From: JAVVEG01 sp032251455
Lineage (GTDB): Bacteria > Pseudomonadota > Gammaproteobacteria > Pseudomonadales > Pseudohongiellaceae
Assembly: GCA_032251455.1 (NCBI GenBank)
Contig: JAVVEG010000007.1
Coordinates: forward strand, 77,690 to 141,689
Reading direction: 5' to 3'
Length of the DNA: 64,000 bases
Shown: positions 8,813 through 17,210 of the stretch, piece by piece
Position numbering within the stretch: the stretch's first letter is position 1
Layout: each line of letters opens with the position of its first letter
The notes under the pieces: model-generated
Database searches by the model: none
Seen by the model: the letters and a program-made list of their open reading frames with translations, nothing else
Told to the model about the DNA's origin: nothing
Program-made: the position numbers and the translations under genes

Positions 8813-9613
8813 TCAGACCCGGCCTTTGTATATGTCTGCAAACTTGTCCTGCAGACGACGCATACCGCCAAGCCAGCGATCATAATCAGTGGCCTTGCGC
8901 TGAATATAGGTCAGCACTTCCGCGTGGGGAAGCACCAGAAAGCGCTCCTCAGCCAGTGTTTCAATTACCGTCTGTGCCAACTGATCAGGTTCAAGCATAC
9001 CATCGACACCTGCAACGCCTCCACCCTCACTGCCGGCCGTCATCCTGGTTCTCACGGCCTGTGGGCACAACACGGATACCTTGATGCCCCGATTGCCGTA
9101 GGTAATGGACAACCATTCGGCAAAGCCAACGGCAGCGTGTTTGGTCACTGCATAGGGTGCCGAACCGATCTGGCTGAGCAGGCCGGCAGCAGATGCCGTA
9201 TTCAGCAAATACCCTTCACCCCTGGCCAGCATTCCGGGCAATACGGCACGAGCGGCAAAAACATGGGACATTACATTGATCTCCCAAATGCTCTGCCATT
9301 TCTCGGTGGCTACCTCCTCTCCGCCCGGAGTGAAGATACCCGCATTCGAGCAAAACAGATCGATAGGGCCATATTCGTCAACAGTGCGTTGCACCAGATG
9401 CTCGATATCTGCTTCCTTGCTGACATCGGTCCGCAGGGCAAATGCCCGGGTAGTGCCACTGCCAATGGCATTGGCAACAGCCATCGCACCGGCCTCGTCG
9501 ATATCCGACACGACGATTGCGGCAGCCCCTTCGGCCGCAAAACGCTCGCACAGGGCCTTGCCTATTCCGCTGGCCGCGCCAGTGACCACAATGGTTTTAT
9601 CCTTGATCTGCAT
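8813..9613 (-). CDS. Short-chain dehydrogenase/reductase (SDR)
   Basis: A 266-residue classical SDR. It has the nucleotide-binding TGAASGIGKALCERF (about 11-25), DIDEAG after beta-2 (NAD-preferring acidic residue), NAG (CSNAGIF), and the catalytic Ser and YAVTK (SAPYAVTKHAAVGF). The start ATG at 9613 has GGGGGAG just upstream; the longer open frame upstream is not supported. SDRs of this shape oxidise or reduce small alcohols and ketones; the substrate is unknown. It is transcribed toward slyD, 58 bases away, and diverges from the Nudix gene. Confidence 0.92.
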   Translation of the reverse strand: MQIKDKTIVVTGAASGIGKALCERFAAEGAAAIVVSDIDEAGAMAVANAIGSGTTRAFALRTDVSKEADIEHLVQRTVDEYGPIDLFCSNAGIFTPGGEEVATEKWQSIWEINVMSHVFAARAVLPGMLARGEGYLLNTASAAGLLSQIGSAPYAVTKHAAVGFAEWLSITYGNRGIKVSVLCPQAVRTRMTAGSEGGGVAGVDGMLEPDQLAQTVIETLAEERFLVLPHAEVLTYIQRKATDYDRWLGGMRRLQDKFADIYKGRV

Positions 9614-9751
9614 AATGTTGCTCCCCCGCTGATGCGACAGCCCATCATGGACTGGCCCCTGCTCAGTGTATTGAAAGACCGTTTTGTAAAGTGAAGGATT
9701 ATAGCGATAAATGAACAGCAAGGTCACTGCATAAAGTGCTACGATAAGCGC

Positions 9752-10426
9752 ATGGATTGTATCTCTACCCAACAGATAATCAGCGGCGACTGTGTTCATG
9801 CCAGGCGCCTGTTGCATTATTTCCACAGCAGGGACCCGCAGAGGCAAGGACAAGTAATTCCTCACCCGGACCCACGCTTCAACCCCGATTCTGGAACAGG
9901 GAAAAATTCTGCCTGCAATGCCACTTATCAGAAGGCCGCTGTCCTGATTCCGGTGCAAAGAGCTACAGGCCATCTGCCCAGCCAGATTCTGTTTACCGTG
10001 CGCACCGACACCCTGGCCCGGCATGCCGGCCAGGTCAGTTTTCCAGGGGGCAGATGTGACCCTGAGGACAGCAGTGCCATTGCGACGGCATTAAGGGAGA
10101 GTACTGAAGAGATTGGTCTGCCGGCCGGATCGGTGCAGGTTCTGGGGCAACTTGGCGATATTTTCCTGCCTTCCGGGTACCAGGTCACCCCTGTTGTGGG
10201 TTTTTTTGATCCTGAGGTAGAACTGGTCCCGTCACCGCATGAAGTGGCTGATATCTTTCTTGCACCTGCAGAACTGGTGCTGAACCCTGGAAATTTCCAG
10301 CGCAGCCTGTATCGCCATGCCGAATCGGAACACCAGGTATTGGAACTGTACTTCAATCAACACCGCATCTGGGGTGCCACTGCAACCATACTTCATCACC
10401 TGGGCAAAGAGTTAGGGAACCTCTGA
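9752..10426 (+). CDS. Nudix hydrolase, CoA pyrophosphatase type
   Basis: A 224-residue Nudix enzyme. The Nudix box starts GGRCDPEDSSAIATALRES and ends TEEIGL, fitting GX5EX7REUXEEXGU. It is preceded by the ARHAGQVSFPGG pattern typical of the NudL/CoA-diphosphatase (UPF0035) group, which splits CoA to 4'-phosphopantetheine and 3',5'-ADP. The first 55 residues are poorly conserved and a later start is possible. Its last three codons and the TGA stop (GGG AAC CTC TGA) lie inside a 32-bp repeat that also occurs at the dusB start. Confidence 0.88.
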   Translation: MDCISTQQIISGDCVHARRLLHYFHSRDPQRQGQVIPHPDPRFNPDSGTGKNSACNATYQKAAVLIPVQRATGHLPSQILFTVRTDTLARHAGQVSFPGGRCDPEDSSAIATALRESTEEIGLPAGSVQVLGQLGDIFLPSGYQVTPVVGFFDPEVELVPSPHEVADIFLAPAELVLNPGNFQRSLYRHAESEHQVLELYFNQHRIWGATATILHHLGKELGNL

Positions 10427-10445
10427 ATAAGTCTATGGTCACTCT
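10414..10445 (+). repeat. Dispersed repeat copy A (stop codon of Nudix gene inside)
   Basis: These 32 bases differ at only two positions from 45892-45923. The core is GGAACCTCTGAATAAGTC followed by TATGGTCACTCT. The TGA of the preceding Nudix gene falls within the core. Shorter partial copies occur elsewhere in the window. Confidence 0.75.
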
Positions 10446-10516
10446 GCGGGAGTCTGGCGCGCGCTGCTGCAAGGCGTCGTGCGCCGGCAATGGCCGTAGC
10501 CCTTGGTAAGCAGCAC

Positions 10517-11302
10517 TCACGCCGGCAGGCTGCCTTCTTCATCATCGAAATGCAAGGCTTCGCGCTCATCCGAACTCAAACCCTGCTCTTCTGTCAGGTC
10601 GGGGTGGCGTACACAATTCTTGCCCTGACTCTTGGCTTCAAGCAGATAGCCATCAGTACGCTGAACAAACTGCTGCCAAGTTTCCTGGGAATCGGCATGA
10701 AAATCGGCAACACCAAAACTGGCGCTCATGCTTACCGGCTGTCCTTCCTTATTCAGGCCTATTGCGGCAATCCCCGCTCTCAGCCGCTGCGCCAACCCGA
10801 CGGCCTCTTCCAGCGTCGTATCCGGCAGAATAACGGTAAACTCCTCGCCCCCGAAGCGACAGGGGACATCCGGCTTGCGCAGGACCTGCTGCAGGAAGCT
10901 GCCCAGCGCCGCCAGGGCCTGGTTGCCGAAGTCATGTCCATACTTGTCGTTGAGCCGCTTGAAATTATCCAGATCCAGAATCAGCAGGCTTACCGGTTTG
11001 CCGGAACGACGACTGCGCTCCATTTCCACTTCGATGACCTTGCTGAAATGGCGGAAGTTATACAGCCCCGTCAACTCATCTATATTGACCAGCTCTGCCA
11101 GTGTGTTGACTTCCTTGCGCAGCTGCTTGACAGCCTCACCCAGCCGGCAAGGTCTCCCAGCCTGAAGACAAGTCAAATCTGGGCCTGGGCCTGGGCCTGG
11201 GCCTGGGCCTGGGCTTGAGTCCAAGTCTAAGCCTGAGTCTACGCCAGACCCTGAACCAGAGTCAGGCTCAGGCTCTGCAAACTTCTCGACAGGCCTGCTC
11301 AA
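10517..11302 (-). CDS. GGDEF diguanylate cyclase with repeat-encoded Pro-Gly linker
   Basis: A 261-residue protein making cyclic di-GMP from GTP. The C-terminal GGDEF domain (about 90-235) has DELTGLYNFRHF, the metal-binding LDLDNFKRLND and an active GGEEF signature. RKPD exactly five residues before the signature forms the RxxD inhibitory site, so product feedback is likely. The first 45 residues are Ser/Gly/Asp/Pro-rich; SPGPGPGPGPG is encoded by six tandem copies of a hexamer. No sensor domain or membrane segment is seen. The start is a TTG overlapping the TGA of the upstream hydrolase (TTGA), suggesting translational coupling; the exact start is uncertain since no early ATG exists. Confidence 0.88.
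   Translation of the reverse strand: MSRPVEKFAEPEPDSGSGSGVDSGLDLDSSPGPGPGPGPGPDLTCLQAGRPCRLGEAVKQLRKEVNTLAELVNIDELTGLYNFRHFSKVIEVEMERSRRSGKPVSLLILDLDNFKRLNDKYGHDFGNQALAALGSFLQQVLRKPDVPCRFGGEEFTVILPDTTLEEAVGLAQRLRAGIAAIGLNKEGQPVSMSASFGVADFHADSQETWQQFVQRTDGYLLEAKSQGKNCVRHPDLTEEQGLSSDEREALHFDDEEGSLPA
11179..11214 (+). repeat. Hexanucleotide tandem repeat (CTGGGC)6
   Basis: Six perfect copies of CTGGGC lie inside the diguanylate cyclase gene, encoding Pro-Gly pairs on the minus strand. The flanks (11215-11275) contain decayed CTGAGT-like copies. Unit gain or loss keeps the reading frame. Confidence 0.9.
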
Positions 11303-12018
11303 CTGAAGACCTCCTGCAGGAAATCGGCTATTGCATTTTCGGCGCGACGATTCGCCCGCTCACTGTACAGGGTGCCGAATTCAGGGTTATTGGCAGCCGG
11401 GTTGGTGAATGCGTGCAGAGTGTCACCATAGACATGAACCTGCCAATCAGCTCCGGCCGCTGTCATCTCACTCTCGAATGCCAACACCTGATCCGGTTTG
11501 ACCATCGGATCTTCATGACCATGCAGACAAAGAACACTGGCCTGAATGGCATGCCCCTCTGCCTTGCCCTGCCCCAACAAGCCATGGACACTGACAGCCC
11601 CTTTGATATCGGCGCCAGAGCGAGCCAGTTCCAGTGCAGCCATGCCACCAAAACAGTAACCGATGATGGCGATCTTATCCGCATCCACGCCGGGCATGGC
11701 CCGCACTGCCGCCAAGGCAGCCAACAGACGGGTCCGCAGACGTTCACGGTCATCGACAAAAGGCATCATCAATGCGGTATTGGCCTCAACATCATGATCT
11801 TTGCCGAATACTCCCTTGCCATAAATATCCAGGGCGAAGCCTATATAGCCCAGCTCGGCAACCCGTTCAGCGCCAGCACAGGCATAATCGCGCCGCCCGC
11901 TCCAGTCATGAGCTATCAGTACCGCCGGTCGCTTTTCGGTCTGCTCCTCGTCACAGGCCAGATAGCCTTCCAGAACCGTTTCCCCGTCCAGGTATTCGAT
12001 GTATTCGGTTTTCAGCAT
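11299..12018 (-). CDS. Dienelactone hydrolase family protein
   Basis: A 239-residue alpha/beta hydrolase of the dienelactone hydrolase family. The nucleophile is the Cys in GYCFGG (about residue 121), the acid is in HGHEDPM and the His in DTLHAFTNP, the expected Cys-Asp-His triad. It lacks a signal peptide and acts in the cytosol. Many members are broad esterases rather than true dienelactone hydrolases; no catechol genes are nearby, so the substrate is open. It precedes the diguanylate cyclase with a 4-base overlap. Confidence 0.92.
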   Translation of the reverse strand: MLKTEYIEYLDGETVLEGYLACDEEQTEKRPAVLIAHDWSGRRDYACAGAERVAELGYIGFALDIYGKGVFGKDHDVEANTALMMPFVDDRERLRTRLLAALAAVRAMPGVDADKIAIIGYCFGGMAALELARSGADIKGAVSVHGLLGQGKAEGHAIQASVLCLHGHEDPMVKPDQVLAFESEMTAAGADWQVHVYGDTLHAFTNPAANNPEFGTLYSERANRRAENAIADFLQEVFS

Positions 12019-12082
12019 CTGTGTCTACTCCTCGTCCGCCCCTTGTCTACCTCTCTTGGATAACGGTCTGTAACAGGGCACC

Positions 12083-12562
12083 TTACAGTTGTTCCAGAAT
12101 TTTTTCGGCACTGCTGACATCGATGCCACCACCAGGTTCAACGGCCAAATGGGTGACAACACCGTCCTCGACGATCATTGCATAGCGTTGTGAACGCCCG
12201 CCCATACCAAATCCGCTGGCATCCAGTTCCAGGCCAACCGCCTTGGTGAACTCCCCATTACCATCGGCCAGCATCAGAATTTCCTCAGCATTCTGCGCTT
12301 TGCCCCAAGCCCCCATGACAAAGGCATCATTGACCGAAACGCAGGCTATCGTATCCACCCCCCTGGCCTTGATCTTGTCTGCATTGACCACAAAGCCCGG
12401 CAGATGAGTCACACTGCAACCTGGGGTAAATGCCCCTGGCACCGCAAAAAGCACCACTTTCCTGCCATCAAAAATTTCGCTGGATGTTATATTGCCTGGT
12501 CCATCCGGACCCATGACCTTGAAACTGACCGCTGGAATCCTGTCTCCTGTCTTGATACTCAT
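12083..12562 (-). CDS. Atypical peroxiredoxin (Prx5 group)
   Basis: A 159-residue peroxiredoxin of the Prx5/AHP1 type, which reduces hydroperoxides using thiols. The peroxidatic Cys49 sits in PGAFTPGCS, followed by the Prx5-typical THLPGF. CVSVNDAFVMGAWGK, the active-site Arg in GGRSQRYAMIV and GGGIDVSSAEKIL are further Prx5 marks. One other Cys (in IACVSVND) is visible. The 5' leader contains four 12-bp tandem repeats. Confidence 0.94.
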   Translation of the reverse strand: MSIKTGDRIPAVSFKVMGPDGPGNITSSEIFDGRKVVLFAVPGAFTPGCSVTHLPGFVVNADKIKARGVDTIACVSVNDAFVMGAWGKAQNAEEILMLADGNGEFTKAVGLELDASGFGMGGRSQRYAMIVEDGVVTHLAVEPGGGIDVSSAEKILEQL

Positions 12563-12578
12563 ACTTCCACTCCTTGCC

Positions 12579-12626
12579 TGTTGATGTGACTGTTGATGTG
12601 ACTGTTAATGTGACTATTAATGTGAC
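12579..12626 (+). repeat. Four tandem copies of a 12-bp unit upstream of the Prx5 gene
   Basis: The unit is TGTTGATGTGAC, with the third copy TGTTAATGTGAC and the fourth TATTAATGTGAC. It lies 16 bases upstream of the Prx5 start codon, between it and the end of the serine protease gene, where a promoter or leader would be. Confidence 0.9.
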
Positions 12627-12640
12627 TGAGCCTGATCTTA

Positions 12641-13582
12641 TCAAAATTCCTCGGCGGCGGCAGGCTCAGTCGCAGCACCGGACATCACCTCATCGATCCA
12701 CCGCTGGTGCAGGGAAATCCGCTCATACACACCCTGGGCACCATAACGGCCCTGTCGTGCTTCCCCTGCAGCGCTCTGCTCACCTATGGCAATACCTGCC
12801 AACTGCAAACCCACTGGCGTATCGATGAGTGCAGGCCCGCCACTGTCGCCAAGACCGGGCAAACCCTCCAGCTCCACCGCCCTGGAATCAGGCAGGCGCG
12901 GATCATCGAAAGAAAACCAAAGCCTGCTGGCGGCTGTATGTATGATATTACGGGCCATGCGAAAACGGCCATCATCCACCTGAACACCCAAAGTGCCTAT
13001 ACCAAAATACCCCCAGCCCAGCAGGGTTACCACCTTGTTCTGCTCATCGAACTCCCGGTACAAAGGGATGGCACGCAACCCTGTCAACGGTTGCTGCAAC
13101 CTGAGCAAGGCCAGATCAACTTCGACCTGGGCCGAGCCGGCACCATAACGATACTGGTAATCAGGGTGAATGAAGGCAGCTGCAATCTGCCGCTGCTGCC
13201 CACCAATCTGTACCGGGTAAGTTTGTCCCTGGGCCAGGGTTTCACCCAGCGCTGTTTCCTCGGTACAGTGTGCAGCCGTCAGGGCCCATTGCGGGCTGAT
13301 CAGAGTGGCAACACAAATACGCCTCTGCGCCCGCTGCTCCAGGAAGAAAACAGCCGGAAACGAGGACTCGCTGGCGATATGTCGCTGGTATCCGGTATCA
13401 TGCCGGATGACAATGGCCTGAACCTCTGGCACCAGAGACAACGGCGCAACCCATATGATCAGGCCCGCACAAGCACACGCCAGCAGGCCAAACCTTGCTG
13501 CCGCATGCGCAACCAAACCGCTGATCACTGATCTGAAAATCTTTTTAGACAACTTAAGGAGCCTCTGAAACCTTAACCCCAT
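12641..13582 (-). CDS. Secreted trypsin-like serine protease (S1 family)
   Basis: A 313-residue chymotrypsin-fold protease. The catalytic triad is complete: His105 in LTAAHC, Asp156 in VDLALL and Ser247 in GDSGGP. A hydrophobic segment (about 32-56) followed by VQA acts as signal peptide or anchor. The N-terminal basic stretch is unusually long, and a GTG at about residue 19 (VISGLV) would give a more normal signal. The S1 pocket residue six before the Ser is Gly (LEGLPGLGDSGG), so trypsin-like Asp specificity is not evident. It likely acts outside the cytoplasm; the substrate is unknown. Confidence 0.9.
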   Translation of the reverse strand: MGLRFQRLLKLSKKIFRSVISGLVAHAAARFGLLACACAGLIIWVAPLSLVPEVQAIVIRHDTGYQRHIASESSFPAVFFLEQRAQRRICVATLISPQWALTAAHCTEETALGETLAQGQTYPVQIGGQQRQIAAAFIHPDYQYRYGAGSAQVEVDLALLRLQQPLTGLRAIPLYREFDEQNKVVTLLGWGYFGIGTLGVQVDDGRFRMARNIIHTAASRLWFSFDDPRLPDSRAVELEGLPGLGDSGGPALIDTPVGLQLAGIAIGEQSAAGEARQGRYGAQGVYERISLHQRWIDEVMSGAATEPAAAEEF

Positions 13583-13606
13583 GAAATCAAATCCTGAGTT
13601 CCAACC

Positions 13607-13795
13607 ATGAAGACCACAAACAGCACTGCGGAAAACAATACTCCAGTTGATTCCACACAGCGACAGTACGAGAAATCCGGCCTGTACCCAAAAGAAGGCA
13701 AGCCTTTTCGCCTGCTGGCCCTGTTACTGGGGCTTACTGCGGTAATCATTTTTCTGGCTACGGCAGCCGCCGTACTGAACTTTGTTCTTCTTTAA
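13607..13795 (+). CDS. Small single-span membrane protein, unknown
   Basis: A 62-residue protein: about 36 polar residues (TTNSTAENNTPVDSTQRQYE, then KSGLYPKEGKPF) followed by one membrane helix, LLALLLGLTAVIIFLATAAA, running to the C-terminus. No family is recognised. The ribosome site is weak (GAGTT). It diverges from the protease gene with 24 bases between starts. The amphipathic-plus-helix layout and codon use argue for a real gene, but confidence is moderate. Confidence 0.5.
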   Translation: MKTTNSTAENNTPVDSTQRQYEKSGLYPKEGKPFRLLALLLGLTAVIIFLATAAAVLNFVLL

Positions 13796-13860
13796 ACCCA
13801 GCGAAGCTCTGAATAAGCGAGCCGGAACTTTTGCAGACCCCTGCCCGTCTGTCAAGCAAG

Positions 13861-13902
13861 TGCTTTGAACAGAAAATGCTTTGAACAAAAAGCGCTTTGA
13901 GC
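13861..13902 (+). repeat. 16-bp tandem repeat, about 2.6 copies, upstream of cheW
   Basis: TGCTTTGAACAGAAAA is followed by TGCTTTGAACAAAAAG and then a partial CGCTTTGAGC. It lies in the 205-base gap before the cheW-like gene. An AGCTCTGAATAAGC fragment of the dispersed repeat family lies 50 bases earlier (13803-13818). Confidence 0.85.
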
Positions 13903-14000
13903 TGGTGCCCTCTGCTCTCCTCACGGGTCTCTCAACTTCTGCGCAGGACTGCCGCTAACCCGACTGACAATGATCATGAATGCAATGGAGAGATGACCCG

Positions 14001-14492
14001 ATGGCTGCTGTCGCGCTTGATATTATCCAGGATTCGGGATCCATGGCCGAATCCAGTCAGACCGAGAAATATGTCAGCTTCATTCTGGGCAGGGAAACCT
14101 ATGCGGTCAGCGCCTCAACCGTCAACGAGGTTCTGCGCTATACCGAGATTACCCCTGTACCCGGTGCGCCACAGAACATACTGGGCATCATCAATCTGCG
14201 CGGCAATGTCGTTACCGTTTTATCTGCCAGAACCATGTTTGGTCTCCCTGCGACAGAACTCACCGAACAATCACGCATAGTGATCGTGGATATCGCTGAT
14301 TACTCCATCGGCATTCTCGTTGACCGTGTGGTCGAGGTTGTCGATCTGGACACAAGAAGCATGGAAAGCTCACCCAACACGGGTAATGAATCTGCTGGCC
14401 TGTTCATTGACGGTGTCTACAACCATGAGCAGAGTTTGTACATCCTGGTCAATTTTGCACGTCTGGATGAAACGGGTACCCATCGATTGTGA
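14001..14492 (+). CDS. cheW: CheW-like chemotaxis scaffold protein
   Basis: A 163-residue CheW-domain protein that links CheA kinase to chemoreceptors. The domain (about 25-160) has YVSFILGRETYAVSASTVNEV, PGAPQNILGIINLRGNVVTV and IGILVDRVVEVV, all typical. The ATG at 14001 is chosen for GGAGAG 7 bases before it; an ATG 21 bases upstream is less well placed. No cheA, receptor or other chemotaxis gene is nearby, so this is an orphan cheW. Its TGA abuts the stop of the convergent LON-domain gene with no base between. Confidence 0.93.
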   Translation: MAAVALDIIQDSGSMAESSQTEKYVSFILGRETYAVSASTVNEVLRYTEITPVPGAPQNILGIINLRGNVVTVLSARTMFGLPATELTEQSRIVIVDIADYSIGILVDRVVEVVDLDTRSMESSPNTGNESAGLFIDGVYNHEQSLYILVNFARLDETGTHRL

Positions 14493-15107
14493 TTACATCT
14501 GACGCACCATCGAGGCGATGATTTCTTCCAGCGCACGTGCGCGTTCATACGGATCATTGATTTCCAGCAGGGTCTGCTTTTGCTCGACCGGGATGGGCAG
14601 CAACTCAGCAAGACGCCAGCCGACCTCACGCAGATTGCTGTAATCCACCGTCATATCCAGCTGATCAATCAAGGGATGATTCATCAATTGCTGCAACAGC
14701 CCACAAAGATTATCCCTTTCCTCATCAATCGGAATTGCCGGTTCATCGGTATGATCATAAGCGGTCACTTCGGTTCTGGCCAGCAACAGACTGTCATCCT
14801 GCGACCAGCAGTCCTTGACAGAAAATTTGGCCACCCCTTCCACGGTCACTCCCAGCAAGCCATTGGGCAATCGGTCCCAATCAATGATTCTGACCAGCGT
14901 GCCGATGCGGTGCACAGTCTGCTGCAGCCCTGGCCTGGCCACTTCTTCCCCTGACTTGAGCAGGCAGATACCGAATTTGCCTTCCTCTTTCAGCACCCTG
15001 CTGATCATGTTCAGATAACGCTGTTCGAATATCTGCAATGGCAGTTTACCCTTGGGAAACAGGACCGATTTCAGTGGAAACAATGGAATTATCTGTTCAG
15101 TTGTCAT
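14493..15107 (-). CDS. LON N-terminal (substrate-binding) domain protein
   Basis: A 204-residue stand-alone LON substrate-binding domain: IPLFPLKSVLFPKGKLPLQIFEQRY at the start, GTLVRIIDW in the middle and a helical C-terminus (PYERARALEEIIASM). The AAA+ and protease parts of Lon are absent, as is normal for this small family; the function is unsettled. The ATG at 15107 follows GGAGGG. Its ATGA overlaps the stop of mpl, so it is probably translated in coupling with mpl. Confidence 0.92.
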   Translation of the reverse strand: MTTEQIIPLFPLKSVLFPKGKLPLQIFEQRYLNMISRVLKEEGKFGICLLKSGEEVARPGLQQTVHRIGTLVRIIDWDRLPNGLLGVTVEGVAKFSVKDCWSQDDSLLLARTEVTAYDHTDEPAIPIDEERDNLCGLLQQLMNHPLIDQLDMTVDYSNLREVGWRLAELLPIPVEQKQTLLEINDPYERARALEEIIASMVRQM

Positions 15108-16516
15108 GGTCCCTCCCTGCTGGCCAGGGCCGCCAGCAGACGTTGATGAATGCCACCAAAACCCCCATTGCTCATGATCACTATATGATCGCCGGGTCGA
15201 CAATACTCACTCAGATAAACGACAATCTGCTCTACCTCATGGAAAAGCTGCGCCGGCGCCTTGCTGGCAGCAATGACTTCGGCCACATCCAGATCACCCC
15301 CCTGGGGTTGCAGCCAAAGACTCAAATCAGCGCGCTCGCAGGACTGGGCCAGCTGCTGTTTATGCAGGCCCATCTTCATTGTGTTTGATCTTGGTTCGAT
15401 GACGGCAATCAAGCGCTGGGGGACAGCGCTGGTAGCCAGCCGGTCAGCCATCCCCTGCAAGGTGCTCGCTATGGCGGTTGGATGGTGGGCAAAGTCATCA
15501 TAAACTCTGACCCCCTTGATTTCTGCCAGCAACTCCATGCGCCTCTTGACACCCAGAAAGCCTTGCAGCGCCTGGCAAGCAGTGTTTACCTCAACCCCGA
15601 CGTGATGAGCTGCCGCCACTGCGGCCAGTGCATTCAAGGCATTGTGCAGACCAGTCAGCTCCCAGCTCACCTGGGCACTGATTGTTTCTGCCGCCAGTTT
15701 CCGGCTGATGGTGAATGTACTGGCATCCGGCTCATGCGGTTCGACAAACCATTGTATGGCCTGTTCTTCGGCACTACCTGCCGGCCCTGCGCCAAAGCGT
15801 TGCACCTGGCTCCAGCAACCACGCGCAAGCACCGTCTCCAGATTTTCGTCTCCTCTGGCCGACAGAATCAGACCACTGCCTGGCACGGTGCGCAGCAGAT
15901 GGTGGAACTGGGTCTGGATGGCTGCCAGGTCGCTGAAAATATCGCCATGATCAAACTCAAGATTGTTCAGTACGAGCGTTCTTGGCGCATAATGGACAAA
16001 CTTGGAACGCTTATCAAAAAAGGCACTGTCGTATTCATCCGCCTCCACGACAAAGAAGGCTGATTTCCCCAAATCGGCCGAAGCTGGAAAATTGCGCGCC
16101 ACGCCACCTATCAGATAGCCAGGCTCGAGCCCCGCCTCGGTGAGTATCCAGGCCAGCATCGCGCTGGTAGTCGTCTTGCCATGAGTACCCGCCACCCCCA
16201 ATACCCAACGGCCATGCAGCACATGTTGCGCCAGCCATTGCGGACCCGAGCAGTAGGCCAGCCCCTGATCCAGCACATATTCCACCGCCGGATTGCCCCG
16301 GGACAAGGCATTGCCAATGATCACCAGATCCGGATGTGGTTGCAGATGTTCTGGCTGGTAGCCCTCCAGCAATGCTATACCCAGTTGTTCCAGCTGGGTA
16401 CTCATGGGCGGATAGACATTGGCATCCGAGCCGCTTACCGTATGCCCGGCCTGACGCGCCAGCACAGCCAGACTACCCATGAACGTGCCGCAGATTCCCA
16501 ATATATGTATGTGCAT
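15104..16516 (-). CDS. mpl: UDP-N-acetylmuramate--L-Ala-gamma-D-Glu-meso-DAP ligase Mpl
   Basis: A 470-residue Mur-ligase-family enzyme that reattaches recycled tripeptide to UDP-MurNAc during peptidoglycan recycling. The N-terminus MHIHILGICGTFMGSLAVLA is diagnostic of Mpl, with the Rossmann loop GxCGTFMG. The ATP-binding GTHGKTT is at 110-116, EADEYDSAFFDKRSKFVHY in the central domain and YDDFAHHPTAI in the C-terminal domain. Length matches the family. It diverges from the TIGR02444 gene and overlaps the LON-domain gene by 4 bases. Confidence 0.96.
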   Translation of the reverse strand: MHIHILGICGTFMGSLAVLARQAGHTVSGSDANVYPPMSTQLEQLGIALLEGYQPEHLQPHPDLVIIGNALSRGNPAVEYVLDQGLAYCSGPQWLAQHVLHGRWVLGVAGTHGKTTTSAMLAWILTEAGLEPGYLIGGVARNFPASADLGKSAFFVVEADEYDSAFFDKRSKFVHYAPRTLVLNNLEFDHGDIFSDLAAIQTQFHHLLRTVPGSGLILSARGDENLETVLARGCWSQVQRFGAGPAGSAEEQAIQWFVEPHEPDASTFTISRKLAAETISAQVSWELTGLHNALNALAAVAAAHHVGVEVNTACQALQGFLGVKRRMELLAEIKGVRVYDDFAHHPTAIASTLQGMADRLATSAVPQRLIAVIEPRSNTMKMGLHKQQLAQSCERADLSLWLQPQGGDLDVAEVIAASKAPAQLFHEVEQIVVYLSEYCRPGDHIVIMSNGGFGGIHQRLLAALASREGP

Positions 16517-16619
16517 CAGACTTCCTTCACTAAACCAGCAAACCCCGTTATTGTATAGCAGACAACTGTTCCATGTTATCCGGAGCGATCATGGATTTAT
16601 GCTGAGGTTTTTTGGAACA

Positions 16620-17210
16620 ATGAGCAGACAAGGTGGAGATTTCTGGCAATTCTCACTGCGCTTATATGATGGCCCATCGGTTGCAGAGAACTGCCTGCGC
16701 CTGCAGGATGAGTTCGATCTGGATGTCAATCTCTTGCTGTTTTGCTGCTGGAGTGCCTGCCGGGGGGTGGCTCTGACGCCTGCCCTGCTGCGTCCTGCCA
16801 TCACGTTCTCCGCGGCCTGGCAGCAGCATCTCCTGGCCCCTTTGCGCCACTGCCGACGATGGCTGAAGCCAGGGCCAGACAGCGAAATCGATACGCTACC
16901 CCGAATACCTCAGGAGATCCGGGCCGCCATCAAGCAACTCGAGCTGACTGCCGAGCAATATCAACAAACACGGCTTGCCGATCTGCTTGACGAAACCCTT
17001 GTTCACGCTTCACAGCCAGGAGATCAGGATCAACCCGGTCTGGAAAACCCGGGTTCAGGCTCAAACCGCCAGGCCTTGATCCAGACCAATCTGGCAGCCT
17101 ATCTTGCTGTCTCCCACACCGACCTGAGCGCGGCAGACAACTCGCTGCTGCAGCCGCTGATCGAAACCTCACTGACTCTCTGGCCCCTGCCAGCGTCGCA
17201 CCAGTCCTGA
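16620..17210 (+). CDS. TIGR02444/DUF2390 family protein
   Basis: A 196-residue protein with the recognisable start of this family: DFWQFSLRLYDGPSVAENCL, followed by LDVNLLLFCCW. The rest is helical and Gln/Leu-rich. Function is unknown. The ATG at 16620 fits family start positions; an in-frame ATG 21 bases upstream is also possible. The last 42 bases overlap the 3' end of the convergent ubiX. Confidence 0.82.
   Translation: MSRQGGDFWQFSLRLYDGPSVAENCLRLQDEFDLDVNLLLFCCWSACRGVALTPALLRPAITFSAAWQQHLLAPLRHCRRWLKPGPDSEIDTLPRIPQEIRAAIKQLELTAEQYQQTRLADLLDETLVHASQPGDQDQPGLENPGSGSNRQALIQTNLAAYLAVSHTDLSAADNSLLQPLIETSLTLWPLPASHQS

Noticed and set aside
12707..13531. 274-codon plus-strand open frame
   Set aside because: It is antisense to the serine protease gene, which has a full catalytic triad.
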